In this document: positions 1 through 6,299 of the stretch, piece by piece
Layout: every line of letters starts with the position of its first letter
How positions within the stretch are numbered: position 1 is the first letter of the stretch
NCBI GenBank assembly: GCA_009920585.1
Contig: RFZT01000149.1
Span: forward strand, 1 to 6,299
Direction of reading: 5' to 3'
Length of the DNA stretch: 6,299 nt
Source: a bacterium
Lineage (GTDB): Bacteria; Verrucomicrobiota; Verrucomicrobiia; Chthoniobacterales; Terrimicrobiaceae
Made by a program: the position numbers and the translations under genes
Notes under the pieces: model-generated
Databases searched by the model: none
What the model was told of the DNA's origin: nothing
Seen by the model: only the letters and a program-made list of their open reading frames with translations

Positions 1-1073
<1,073 letters not shown>

Positions 1074-1084
1074 ATGGGATTGAT

Positions 1085-1098
1085 TTGATTAGAATCAA
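1085..1098. repeat. Perfect inverted repeat TTGATT-AG-AATCAA, possible operator
   Basis: Two 6-base arms are exactly complementary and separated by AG, giving a 14-base palindrome between the clpB and yggS starts. It abuts the ACTATAGT palindrome. The arm spacing suits a dimeric DNA-binding protein better than an RNA hairpin, because a two-base loop is too tight. The symmetry is seen directly; an operator role is inference, and no regulator is encoded in the window. Confidence 0.4.
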
Positions 1099-1103
1099 CT
1101 ATA

Positions 1104-1121
1104 GTCGAATGGGATTTCGAC
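1104..1121. repeat. Perfect inverted repeat GTCGAA-N6-TTCGAC, possible operator or hairpin
   Basis: Six-base arms are exactly complementary around TGGGAT. On the clpB strand the repeat lies immediately upstream of a TATAGT -10-like hexamer (1103-1098), where a repressor would block RNA polymerase. On the yggS strand it would lie in the 5' leader if the TATAGT at 1100-1105 were used. The symmetry is observed; the function is inferred. Confidence 0.4.
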
Positions 1122-1158
1122 GGGTAGTAAGCATTTATATGAATACCGAAGCACACCT

Positions 1159-1839
1159 ATGTCCATAATTTCAGACAACCTCATCGCCATCCGATCCAGG
1201 ATGAAGTCTGCTGCTGATCGCGTTGGCCGTCAGGTTTCAGATATCCGACTTGTTGCTGTTTCAAAGACCTATCCGCCCTCTGTGATCCGTGAAGCTTGGG
1301 AAGTCGGTCAGCGTGTCTTTGGCGAGAATCGTGTCCAAGATGCGTTGCCGAAAATCCTAGAACTTCCCGCCGAGGCTGAGTGGCACTTCATAGGCCACCT
1401 CCAAAGCAACAAAATTCGCAAGGCCCTTCCCGCATTCGAGCTCATTCATGGGGTGGACAACCCCGAGCTGGCTATTCAAATAAACCGCATCGCTGGAGAA
1501 ATGGGGCTCACTGCCAGCGTCCTCCTAGAAACCAACGTCTCTGGCGAAGCCTCGAAATTCGGATTTTCGCCAGATGCCCTCCGCCAAAATCTGGAAGACC
1601 TCTTGTCGCTCCCGAACCTATGCGTCAAAGGCCTCATGACCATGGCCCCTTACAGTGAGGATCCGGAGAACGCTCGACCGGTCTTTTCGGCACTTCGCAA
1701 GTTGCGTGATGAGTTGGCAAGCAAAACACAGCACCCTTTGCCGGAACTGTCCATGGGTATGAGCGGAGACTTTGAGGTGGCTATCGAAGAAGGAGCAACA
1801 ATCGTTCGCATAGGTTCCTCGATCTTCGGCCACCGCTGA
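1159..1839 (+). CDS. yggS: YggS/PROSC-family pyridoxal phosphate homeostasis protein
   Basis: The product is 226 residues, typical for this family of single-domain, fold-type III (alanine-racemase-like TIM barrel) PLP-binding proteins. No enzyme activity is established for the family; its members buffer free PLP and influence amino acid and keto acid pools. The PLP lysine is Lys36 in LVAVSKTYPP, the same number as in E. coli YggS. Other family blocks are FGENRVQD (54-61), WHFIGHLQSNK (75-85), KGLMTM (157-162), LSMGMSGDFEVAI (197-209) and the phosphate-binding VRIGSSIFG (216-224). The ATG start places Lys36 correctly. Only a weak GAAG lies upstream, with no good ribosome binding site. The gene is divergent from clpB and convergent with the SPFH gene, so it is probably monocistronic. 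In many bacteria yggS lies near proC, sepF or pilT; none of these is seen here. Confidence 0.96.
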   Translation: MSIISDNLIAIRSRMKSAADRVGRQVSDIRLVAVSKTYPPSVIREAWEVGQRVFGENRVQDALPKILELPAEAEWHFIGHLQSNKIRKALPAFELIHGVDNPELAIQINRIAGEMGLTASVLLETNVSGEASKFGFSPDALRQNLEDLLSLPNLCVKGLMTMAPYSEDPENARPVFSALRKLRDELASKTQHPLPELSMGMSGDFEVAIEEGATIVRIGSSIFGHR

Positions 1840-1869
1840 GCAAAGGTTTACGGCGAAGCCTAATTCAAC
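1840..1869. terminator. Convergent spacer with a weak possible bidirectional hairpin
   Basis: Only 30 bases lie between the stop codons of two converging genes. AGGTT (1844-1848) can pair with AACCT (1867-1871, just inside the SPFH stop), with a small GGC-GAA-GCC stem inside (1852-1860). There is no T-tract on either strand, so this is not a classical intrinsic terminator. Termination may be Rho-dependent, or the transcripts may overlap. Confidence 0.2.
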
Positions 1870-2793
1870 CTATCGCTGAGGCGTGACGACCGGAGTTGAT
1901 CCCGAGGAGGAATTTCCCTGCATATCGCCGACATTTAAAAACGGAACCACACCACCACCGCTAATACGAGGAAGGACACCGTCCCATTTTTCGATGGAGC
2001 GAAGTTGGATAATCTCGGGGCTTTGTTTGAGAGCGAGTGCTTCGCGTTGGATTGCATCCGCACGGGCCTTGGACTGGACTTCTGTCGAAAAAGCCTCAGC
2101 CGAAGCCGCAAGCTTACGTTCCTCCGCACTGGCTTCAGCCTGGGTGACGCGCATAATTTTTTCGTTTTTTGCCTGAAGGGCCATTTGCTCCGCCTTCACT
2201 TTGGCTTCGATCGCACGATTGAATTCCGGTGAGAAGTTGAAATCCGTGATCGCGAGATTCGCAATATTCACTGCATTTTCGAGTCCTTTCTCGCGAAGTG
2301 TATTGTTGATGAAATGACTGAGCGCATCTTGAATTTGTTGTTTCACCAACTCTCGTTTGGTCACGAGTTCTTCCGCTGTGAATTTGGCCGTGACACCTTT
2401 CACGCATTCTTGAATGGCTGGTTCAACAAGCGACGCCGAAACCTTGCTCAGCAATCCGATCCGTTGATAAATCTGCGGAGCCAAAGCGCCGTTGAGTGAA
2501 TACTGCATCGTGACTTGAGTGGTGACAGATTGAAGATCCTTCGAGGCGGCCGTAGCTTGTGCATGACTGGCTGTGAGCCGGATATCGATCTGCTGAACGG
2601 AGTCAATGAATGGCTTCTTAAAGTGAAAGCCCTCGGGAAGAGCGTTTGGCTGAACTGCACCGAGTGTCGTGATCACACCCACATTGCCACTCTGCACGAT
2701 CACCGTCATAGCGGAGAAAATGGCAAAAGCTGCCACGAGAAGAATCGCTATTGGAACGAGGAACTTGGCTGATGAGTTTGGAAAATCATTCAT
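1870..2793 (-). CDS. Prohibitin-like SPFH/band 7 membrane protein
   Basis: Members of the SPFH (band 7) family form large oligomeric rings or cages on membranes and often modulate FtsH-type proteases or membrane microdomains. From the ATG at 2793 the product is 307 residues. It has a short hydrophilic N-terminus, one membrane segment at about 11-31, an SPFH domain from about 34 to 200, and an Ala/Glu/Lys-rich helical coiled-coil region at about 195-250. The prohibitin-type block KWDGVLPRISGGGVVPF (269-285) follows, then a Ser/Gly/Pro-rich tail. That C-terminal block and the tidy length favour the prohibitin branch over HflC, HflK or flotillin. A GTG at 2829 would add 12 residues ahead of the membrane anchor; I prefer the ATG because the extension is not hydrophobic or family-like. 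No partner (HflK, NfeD, FtsH) is adjacent. It is last in the leftward run, 68 bases after rnhA, with no clear ribosome binding site. Confidence 0.92.
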   Translation of the reverse strand: MNDFPNSSAKFLVPIAILLVAAFAIFSAMTVIVQSGNVGVITTLGAVQPNALPEGFHFKKPFIDSVQQIDIRLTASHAQATAASKDLQSVTTQVTMQYSLNGALAPQIYQRIGLLSKVSASLVEPAIQECVKGVTAKFTAEELVTKRELVKQQIQDALSHFINNTLREKGLENAVNIANLAITDFNFSPEFNRAIEAKVKAEQMALQAKNEKIMRVTQAEASAEERKLAASAEAFSTEVQSKARADAIQREALALKQSPEIIQLRSIEKWDGVLPRISGGGVVPFLNVGDMQGNSSSGSTPVVTPQR

Positions 2794-2861
2794 AACGTAT
2801 GAACTTGTAATCCGGTCTCGGCGATACACCCATACCTATTTTTCCTAGAGCGGGCGGGGAG

Positions 2862-3371
2862 CTACGAGTCGAACAAATCGCCATCGCTCTTTTTGAACTC
2901 TTTCAGAAAGGCGGAAAGCTGTTCTCGAGTGTGGGATTTTTGGATTTTTTCCATTTCTCCGCCAGCTAAGGCATCGCAACGTTCATTTTCGGGATGACCG
3001 GCATGCCCCTTGAGCCACTTCCATTCCATGCGGTGGAGTTTGGCACTCGCATCGAGTTCCCGCCAGAGGTCTGCATTTTTGACGGGCTTACGGGTGCTCG
3101 TGACCCAACCTTTCACTCGCCAAGAGTGAATCCACTCCGTGATGCCTTTTCGGAGATATTGGGAGTCCGTGTAAATGAGAACCTCGCAGGGCTCCGTGAG
3201 CAACTGAAGAGCAGCGATAGCGGCACTGAGTTCCATTCGGTTATTCGTTGTCGCAGGCTCGCCGCCGGAAATGGCGCGTTCGTGTTTACCGTATCGCAGA
3301 ATCGCCGCCCAGCCACCAGGGCCGGGATTCCCCAAACACCCACCATCCGTAAAAATCGTGACCTTTTTCAA
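2862..3371 (-). CDS. rnhA: Ribonuclease HI
   Basis: RNase HI cuts the RNA strand of RNA-DNA hybrids such as R-loops and primers, using two metal ions in the cytoplasm. I place the start at TTG (3371-3369), giving 169 residues that begin MKKVTIFTDGG, as is usual for the family. With this start the whole catalytic set is present one position below the E. coli numbering: Asp9 (FTDGG), Glu47 (NRMEL), Asp69 (YTDSQY), His123 (KGHAGHPEN) and Asp133 (ERCDALA). The basic substrate-binding handle around WRVKGW is also present. The C-terminus runs some 14 residues past E. coli RNase HI and is charged, ending DGDLFDS. An upstream in-frame ATG at 3464 would give 200 residues but overlaps the RluA-family gene by 37 bases and adds a non-conserved leader. 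With the TTG start the gap to that gene is 56 bases, which fits an operon. Confidence 0.95.
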   Translation of the reverse strand: MKKVTIFTDGGCLGNPGPGGWAAILRYGKHERAISGGEPATTNNRMELSAAIAALQLLTEPCEVLIYTDSQYLRKGITEWIHSWRVKGWVTSTRKPVKNADLWRELDASAKLHRMEWKWLKGHAGHPENERCDALAGGEMEKIQKSHTREQLSAFLKEFKKSDGDLFDS

Positions 3372-3427
3372 TGCTGGAATGATGAAAAGGTCTGCATCTC
3401 GATAGCAAAGTAATTTTGAGGATCCGG

Positions 3428-4297
3428 CTAAACCAACCGCGCGAGTTCCTTCGGAAGAGGGCACGCAAAAACCATGTCCTTGCCGGTAACTGGATGGGGA
3501 AAGCGGAGCGAACTCGAGTGCAGGCCGAGACGCTTCGCGGGATTGCTCACAGCCCCGTATTTTTTATCCCCAATGATTGGGCAACCAGCATCTGAAAGCT
3601 GAACGCGAATTTGGTGGCGGCGGCCCGTTTCTAAAGTGAGCTCGACGAGGGAACGGTGGGCCGTCGTGGCTAAAACCCGAAAGTGCGTAACGGCATGGCG
3701 GGTATTTTCATTCCGTTCCACGCTGAAAACTTTAAAAGGATTCGTCTCATCCAAGTCGGACTCGAAGATTCCGCGTGTCTCATGCAAGCGACCTTCGACA
3801 ACTGCCTCGTATCGCTTCTCGGCATCATCCCAACGAGACTGAAGGATTTCTTTGGACTCCGGAGTCTTGGCAAAAATCATCAGCCCCGATGTTTCACGGT
3901 CAAGTCGGTGAACGATCCAGACTCTCTCCTTCGACATCGGATTGCCATGTCGGACATGCTCCGTGAGCTGGAAGTAGGCCGTCTTTTCCTGCTCAGCCTC
4001 GCTGGCAATACTCAAAAGATCCGGCGGTTTATCGATAACGATGATGTCTGCATCTTCAAAAAAAACTCGAATGCCAGATCCCACCACTGAGCGAGGCGAA
4101 GCGAAACGGTCATTGCGAACCGCCACGACGTCACCAGGATGTAAGGGGTGATTGAACTGCGAAATCGCACGACCATTCACCGTGATGGCTTGATACTTGA
4201 GCCAGGTACGAATCTGCTTTTTTTTGAGATCCGGCCAAGTGGCGAAACAATATTCCAGCAACTCGGCTTGGCTAGTGACGGTAGAAGGTTTGGGCAT
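3428..4297 (-). CDS. RluA-family RNA pseudouridine synthase
   Basis: RluA-family enzymes isomerise uridine to pseudouridine in 23S rRNA or tRNA. From the ATG at 4297 the product is 289 residues. An N-terminal S4-like RNA-binding domain (about 8-65) contains KKKQIRTWLKYQAITVNGR. The catalytic domain follows, starting near IRVFFEDADIIVIDKP. Motif II is HRLDRETSGLM (130-140) with catalytic Asp133. Motif III is ETGRRHQIRVQL, with GRRHQIRVQL at 225-234, followed by GLHSSSLRFPHPVTG near the C-terminus. An S4 domain plus HRLDRETSG matches the RluC/RluD branch, but the target uridine cannot be read from the sequence, so I give no symbol. A TTG at 4309 would add four residues (TTG GCA TCG CTC); the ATG is preferred. 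There is no ribosome binding site. The gene lies between the C39-like peptidase and rnhA, on the same strand. Confidence 0.94.
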   Translation of the reverse strand: MPKPSTVTSQAELLEYCFATWPDLKKKQIRTWLKYQAITVNGRAISQFNHPLHPGDVVAVRNDRFASPRSVVGSGIRVFFEDADIIVIDKPPDLLSIASEAEQEKTAYFQLTEHVRHGNPMSKERVWIVHRLDRETSGLMIFAKTPESKEILQSRWDDAEKRYEAVVEGRLHETRGIFESDLDETNPFKVFSVERNENTRHAVTHFRVLATTAHRSLVELTLETGRRHQIRVQLSDAGCPIIGDKKYGAVSNPAKRLGLHSSSLRFPHPVTGKDMVFACPLPKELARLV

Positions 4298-4368
4298 GAG
4301 CGATGCCAAGGACTATACTCGGACGCTGGGGCTCAGACCATTCCGAATTCAAATCGTTTGATGGCTTT
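4298..4368 (-). promoter_or_regulatory. Spacer upstream of the RluA-family gene with a weak -10-like box
   Basis: This 71-base gap separates the peptidase stop from the pseudouridine synthase start. On the leftward strand it contains TATAGT (4317-4312), the same hexamer seen in the clpB/yggS spacer. The hexamer 17 bases upstream, TGGTCT, is a poor -35. No hairpin with a T-tract follows the peptidase gene. A separate promoter for the downstream three genes is possible but weakly supported. Confidence 0.2.
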
Positions 4369-5001
4369 TTAAAAGTTGGGTTTTTTATAGAAGCGCAACG
4401 CTTCCACGGGACCAGGAAAGTCACTGAGGAGATGAATCCCATTGATCCCACCGGAACCGGGATCACGAACGAGATACTCATATCCACTTTTTCCACAGAT
4501 AAGCACAAAGTGCGTGTTTCCGCTCGGATAGCGAACCCGGACGATGACGGGATTTCCTTTCAGCAGGTTCGTATCCATCAAAAAGTACGATGGCGCATCC
4601 TCGTAGTGGGGCAGGATTTCAGCTGCTAAGACGGGATCCAAAAGGGGGGCTTTCTCCCAATAAATCCAACCATCTGGAGTAAACCCGCCTTCGGTATTCT
4701 TAAGAAAGGCATTGAGGTGACCTGGATCCGTTTTGACTCCATAGCTAGCCAACACCATCGCCGCTGACGCAACCGCGCATCCCGACTGCGCTAGCGATTC
4801 CCGAGTTGATGCAAGCGGATCTTTTCCCCAGTGCGGATCCGATTGTAAGAAATGGGGCCCTTCAATGAGAATCGTGTAAGGGATGTAAAGGCCACCAGAG
4901 GTCATCAGCGGACGCTTTTCCATCCATCCCCTACCCCAGAAAATGACGTAACTGACCACCAGAGCGATCAGGATAAAAAGTAAAAAGCGTCTTGCGGACA
5001 T
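4369..5001 (-). CDS. Membrane-anchored C39-like family cysteine peptidase
   Basis: The protein is 210 residues from the ATG at 5001. It has a basic MSARR N-terminus and one membrane segment at about 6-22 without an obvious cleavage site, so it is probably an anchor that places the rest outside the cytoplasm. The remainder reads as a papain-fold C39-like domain. It has a Gln53 oxyanion candidate in FLQSDPHWGKDPL, nucleophile Cys75 in SGCAVASAAMVLASYG, His164 in GNTHFVLICG and Asp180 in VRDPGSGG. Gln/Cys/His/Asp in this order with this spacing is characteristic of the C39-like group. Members cleave peptides or peptide-like bonds, but most are uncharacterised and no substrate can be inferred here. 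There is no ABC transporter, so it is not a bacteriocin-leader exporter. A TTG at 5028 would extend it by 9 residues into the start codon of the divergent gene and is unlikely. It heads the leftward run. Confidence 0.85.
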   Translation of the reverse strand: MSARRFLLFILIALVVSYVIFWGRGWMEKRPLMTSGGLYIPYTILIEGPHFLQSDPHWGKDPLASTRESLAQSGCAVASAAMVLASYGVKTDPGHLNAFLKNTEGGFTPDGWIYWEKAPLLDPVLAAEILPHYEDAPSYFLMDTNLLKGNPVIVRVRYPSGNTHFVLICGKSGYEYLVRDPGSGGINGIHLLSDFPGPVEALRFYKKPNF

Positions 5002-5027
5002 TGATAAAATCGCGTTGTTGAGAACCA
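5002..5027. promoter_or_regulatory. 26-base divergent start-to-start spacer
   Basis: This is all that separates the ATG codons of two divergent genes. It is too short for two full promoters, so at least one promoter must lie inside the neighbouring gene, or the two overlap. A GAGA at 5020-5023, four bases before the rightward ATG, is a weak ribosome binding site. The leftward gene has an AT-rich stretch (TTTTATCA) directly before its ATG and no ribosome binding site. Confidence 0.4.
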
Positions 5028-5771
5028 ATGAAATCGTTTTGTTTTATTGTTCTCTGTCTTACCGTCACTCTCCGCGCGAACGATTTCAATGCGATTGTGC
5101 TCGAGCAGGTTCATGCCATGCCATCTGGCGGTGGATATGCCACGACTCGTTCCGCTCACGATGCTCTACTCGAAACTAGCTCAATCACGCCTGAAGGTAT
5201 CCGGATTCAGGCAGAAAAGGCTCATCCGAGTTATTGTTCGGGTGCCACCTATTTGGTTTTTCTTAAAACCCTGCAAGCCCTTCAATCTCGAGGAACACTC
5301 CGTATCGGTACAGAGGCTTGGAAAAAGTTATTGCCTGCACGCATGGGTGACGGTGTTGGTGTATGGGGTCGATGGAACGCGAATGGCCCTGGAACTGCTC
5401 GCTTATTTCATGAGCTCGGACTTGGTCGAAATTTCACTTCCTTCGAGGAAGCCCAGCCAGGCGATTTCTTGAAGATCTTTTGGAGCGACGCGGTGGGAAA
5501 AAATGAACGCGGGCACTCTGTGATATTTCTAGGTTTAGAAAATAAAGATGGCGTCGAGCACGTGCGATTTTGGTCAAGCAACAAGCCAAACGGCTTTGGT
5601 GAAAAAAGCGTCCCTAAATCAAAGGTGTCCCGAGCCCTTTTTTCACGCCTCGAAACCCCCTCGAATCTCAATCAACTAGACACCCTCCCCGCTCGTGACA
5701 AATATCTCGCAAGCCTCCTCTCAGTGGATTCCTCAATCGGGGAAGTCCGCAAAATGACTGGAGCGCGATAG
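5028..5771 (+). CDS. Exported NlpC/P60-like (papain-fold) protein, divergent
   Basis: The product is 247 residues. Residues 1-17 form a signal peptide (MKSF, hydrophobic core to about residue 14, likely cleavage after LRA before NDF), with no lipobox. The mature part has the NlpC/P60 order of landmarks: Cys70 in YCSGATYLVFLK (compare DCSGLVxxVF), PGDFLKIFW at 144-152 (compare PGDLVFF) and His163 in GHSVIFLGL (compare GHVGIYLG). The Cys-to-PGD distance is about 74 residues, well above the usual spacing of such domains. The extra stretch contains VGVWGRWNANGPGTARLF (about 110-127). The third catalytic polar residue is unclear: RFWSSNK (180-186) sits where a His or Asn is expected. NlpC/P60 enzymes usually cleave peptidoglycan stem peptides, so a periplasmic wall-related role is a hypothesis. 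I do not recognise a named family. The signal peptide supports this start over Met31. Confidence 0.8.
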   Translation: MKSFCFIVLCLTVTLRANDFNAIVLEQVHAMPSGGGYATTRSAHDALLETSSITPEGIRIQAEKAHPSYCSGATYLVFLKTLQALQSRGTLRIGTEAWKKLLPARMGDGVGVWGRWNANGPGTARLFHELGLGRNFTSFEEAQPGDFLKIFWSDAVGKNERGHSVIFLGLENKDGVEHVRFWSSNKPNGFGEKSVPKSKVSRALFSRLETPSNLNQLDTLPARDKYLASLLSVDSSIGEVRKMTGAR

Positions 5772-5785
5772 TCCCTAGCGGGAGG

Positions 5786-5814
5786 TTGACTTTGCCACCC
5801 CCCTCCATTGTCAT
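5786..5814 (+). promoter_or_regulatory. Candidate sigma-70-type promoter for pyrF
   Basis: TTGACT (5786-5791, five of six matches to the -35 consensus) and TGTCAT (5809-5814, four of six to the -10) are separated by exactly 17 bases. The predicted start point near 5821 leaves a leader of about 15 bases before the pyrF ATG at 5836. The -35 is good, but the -10 lacks the important second-position A, so this is only a candidate. The whole gap from 5772 to 5835 shows no intrinsic terminator for the preceding gene. Confidence 0.4.
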
Positions 5815-5835
5815 GCACGGCATCATTTCGAAACC

Positions 5836-6299
5836 ATGCCTTCCGCCGCCAAACAAAAAATCATCATCGCCGTTGACGCTCCCGATGCCAAAGCTGCCCT
5901 CAAGTTAGTAGACCAGCTTTCTGGGCAGGGTTGTATTTTTAAGATCGGACTCCAGCTTTTTACAGCGGAAGGTCCGTCCATCGTCCGCGAGATCCAATCT
6001 CGAGGTAACCGCGTTTTTCTCGACCTGAAATTTCACGATATTCCGAATACCGCCCGCGAAGCCGTTCATTCCGCCGTCGCATTGGGAGTGGATATGACAA
6101 CCATCCATCTTTGTGGTGGTCCCGAAATGGTTGGCGAATCGATCCGTGCAGCTAAAGACTCAAAAACTCTCGTTCTTGGAGTCTCCGTTCTCACGAGCAT
6201 GGATGAGGCCTCCCTGCACGCTGTGAGCGTACCCTTGACTACTCGCGACCAAGTGTTGCACCTAGCACAAATGGGCGTCGCCAATGGCCTGCGCGGCAT
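5836..6299 (+). CDS. pyrF: Orotidine 5'-phosphate decarboxylase, N-terminal part (runs off right edge)
   Basis: PyrF decarboxylates OMP to UMP, the last step of de novo pyrimidine synthesis, in the cytoplasm. The ATG at 5836 opens 154 complete codons plus two bases, still open at the right edge; about two-thirds of a typical 230-240 residue enzyme is present. Key positions are Asp14 in IIIAVDAP, Lys36 in FKIGLQLF, and the diagnostic FLDLKFHDIPNT with Asp63, Lys65 and Asp68, the Asp-Lys-Asp part of the catalytic array. MTTIHLCGG (87-95) and GVSVLTSMDE (115-124) also match. This is the bacterial short-form PyrF (group I) rather than the long or UMPS-fused type. No Shine-Dalgarno precedes the ATG. 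No other pyrimidine gene is in view. Confidence 0.96.
   Translation, partial: MPSAAKQKIIIAVDAPDAKAALKLVDQLSGQGCIFKIGLQLFTAEGPSIVREIQSRGNRVFLDLKFHDIPNTAREAVHSAVALGVDMTTIHLCGGPEMVGESIRAAKDSKTLVLGVSVLTSMDEASLHAVSVPLTTRDQVLHLAQMGVANGLRG

Larger units (their letters stand above)
1074..1158. promoter_or_regulatory. Divergent clpB/yggS intergenic region, probable promoter region
   Basis: These 85 bases separate the divergent clpB and yggS starts, so promoters for both probably lie here or just inside the genes. The palindrome ACTATAGT at 1098-1105 gives a -10-like TATAGT on each strand, although neither has a good -35 at 16-18 bases. An 8-base direct repeat, ATGGGATT, occurs at 1074-1081 and 1109-1116. 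On the clpB strand it reads AATCCCAT, which loosely recalls the CCCAT core of heat-shock sigma -10 elements, but no matching -35 was found. A possible late -10 (TATGAA, 1138-1143) with TTTCGA 17 bases upstream would leave yggS almost leaderless. No HrcA CIRCE element is visible. Promoter assignments are weak, while the existence of a regulatory region is a safe inference from gene order. Confidence 0.5.

Noticed and set aside
1074..1158. CIRCE/HrcA operator or canonical heat-shock sigma promoter for clpB
   Set aside because: No TTAGCACTC-N9-GAGTGCTAA-like repeat is present. The CCCAT-like elements have no acceptable CTTGAA-type -35 at the right distance.
2994..3413. 139-codon rightward frame
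   Set aside because: It is antisense to rnhA, whose five catalytic residues are all in place.
3683..4090. 135-codon rightward frame
   Set aside because: It is antisense to the catalytic domain of the RluA-family gene and has no family resemblance.
4390..4404. Perfect hairpin GAAGCG-CAA-CGCTTC as a terminator
   Set aside because: It lies inside the last codons of the C39-like gene (EALRF), is not followed directly by a T-tract on either strand, and the codons fit the protein.
5047..5472. 141-codon rightward frame overlapping the NlpC/P60-like gene
   Set aside because: It overlaps a frame with a signal peptide and ordered NlpC/P60 landmarks, while this one shows no recognisable domain.
5770..5784. 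TCCC-TAGC-GGGA stem after the NlpC/P60-like gene as a terminator
   Set aside because: The stem has only four pairs and no T-tract follows, so it is not credible as an intrinsic terminator.

Overview
The window is ordinary-looking bacterial chromosome, densely coding on both strands, with no RNA gene, insertion sequence, CRISPR array or phage gene that I can see. No gap without a gene exceeds about 90 bases. It resembles Verrucomicrobiota. That placement is an inference from a free-standing bacterial prohibitin, an exported cysteine-peptidase-like protein of a type I associate with that phylum, and starts almost without Shine-Dalgarno sequences. It is not proven.

Layout, left to right. A clpB chaperone gene runs leftwards off the left edge, so only its N-terminal domain and most of its first ATPase domain are present. 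An 85-base spacer rich in dyad symmetry separates it from a divergent rightward yggS-type gene for a PLP homeostasis protein. That gene converges on a leftward run of four genes. In their own 5'->3' order these are a membrane-anchored C39-like peptidase, an RluA-family pseudouridine synthase, RNase HI (rnhA) and a prohibitin-like SPFH membrane protein. Gaps in this run are about 56 to 71 bases, so co-transcription is possible. Only 26 bases from the peptidase start, a divergent rightward gene encodes an exported NlpC/P60-like protein. Last comes the 5' part of pyrF (orotidine 5'-phosphate decarboxylase), which runs off the right edge.

Most genes are housekeeping: protein disaggregation (ClpB), cofactor homeostasis (YggS), membrane organisation (prohibitin), RNA-DNA hybrid removal (RNase HI), RNA modification (RluA family) and pyrimidine synthesis (PyrF). 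The least understood part is the pair of divergent, envelope-directed, papain-fold-like proteins at 4369-5771. They share an extremely short start-to-start spacer, and the rightward one carries an unusual insertion between its putative catalytic Cys and His. I did not find convincing evidence for a new multi-gene defence or mobile system. The pair, and the dyad-rich clpB/yggS spacer, are the places most worth following up.
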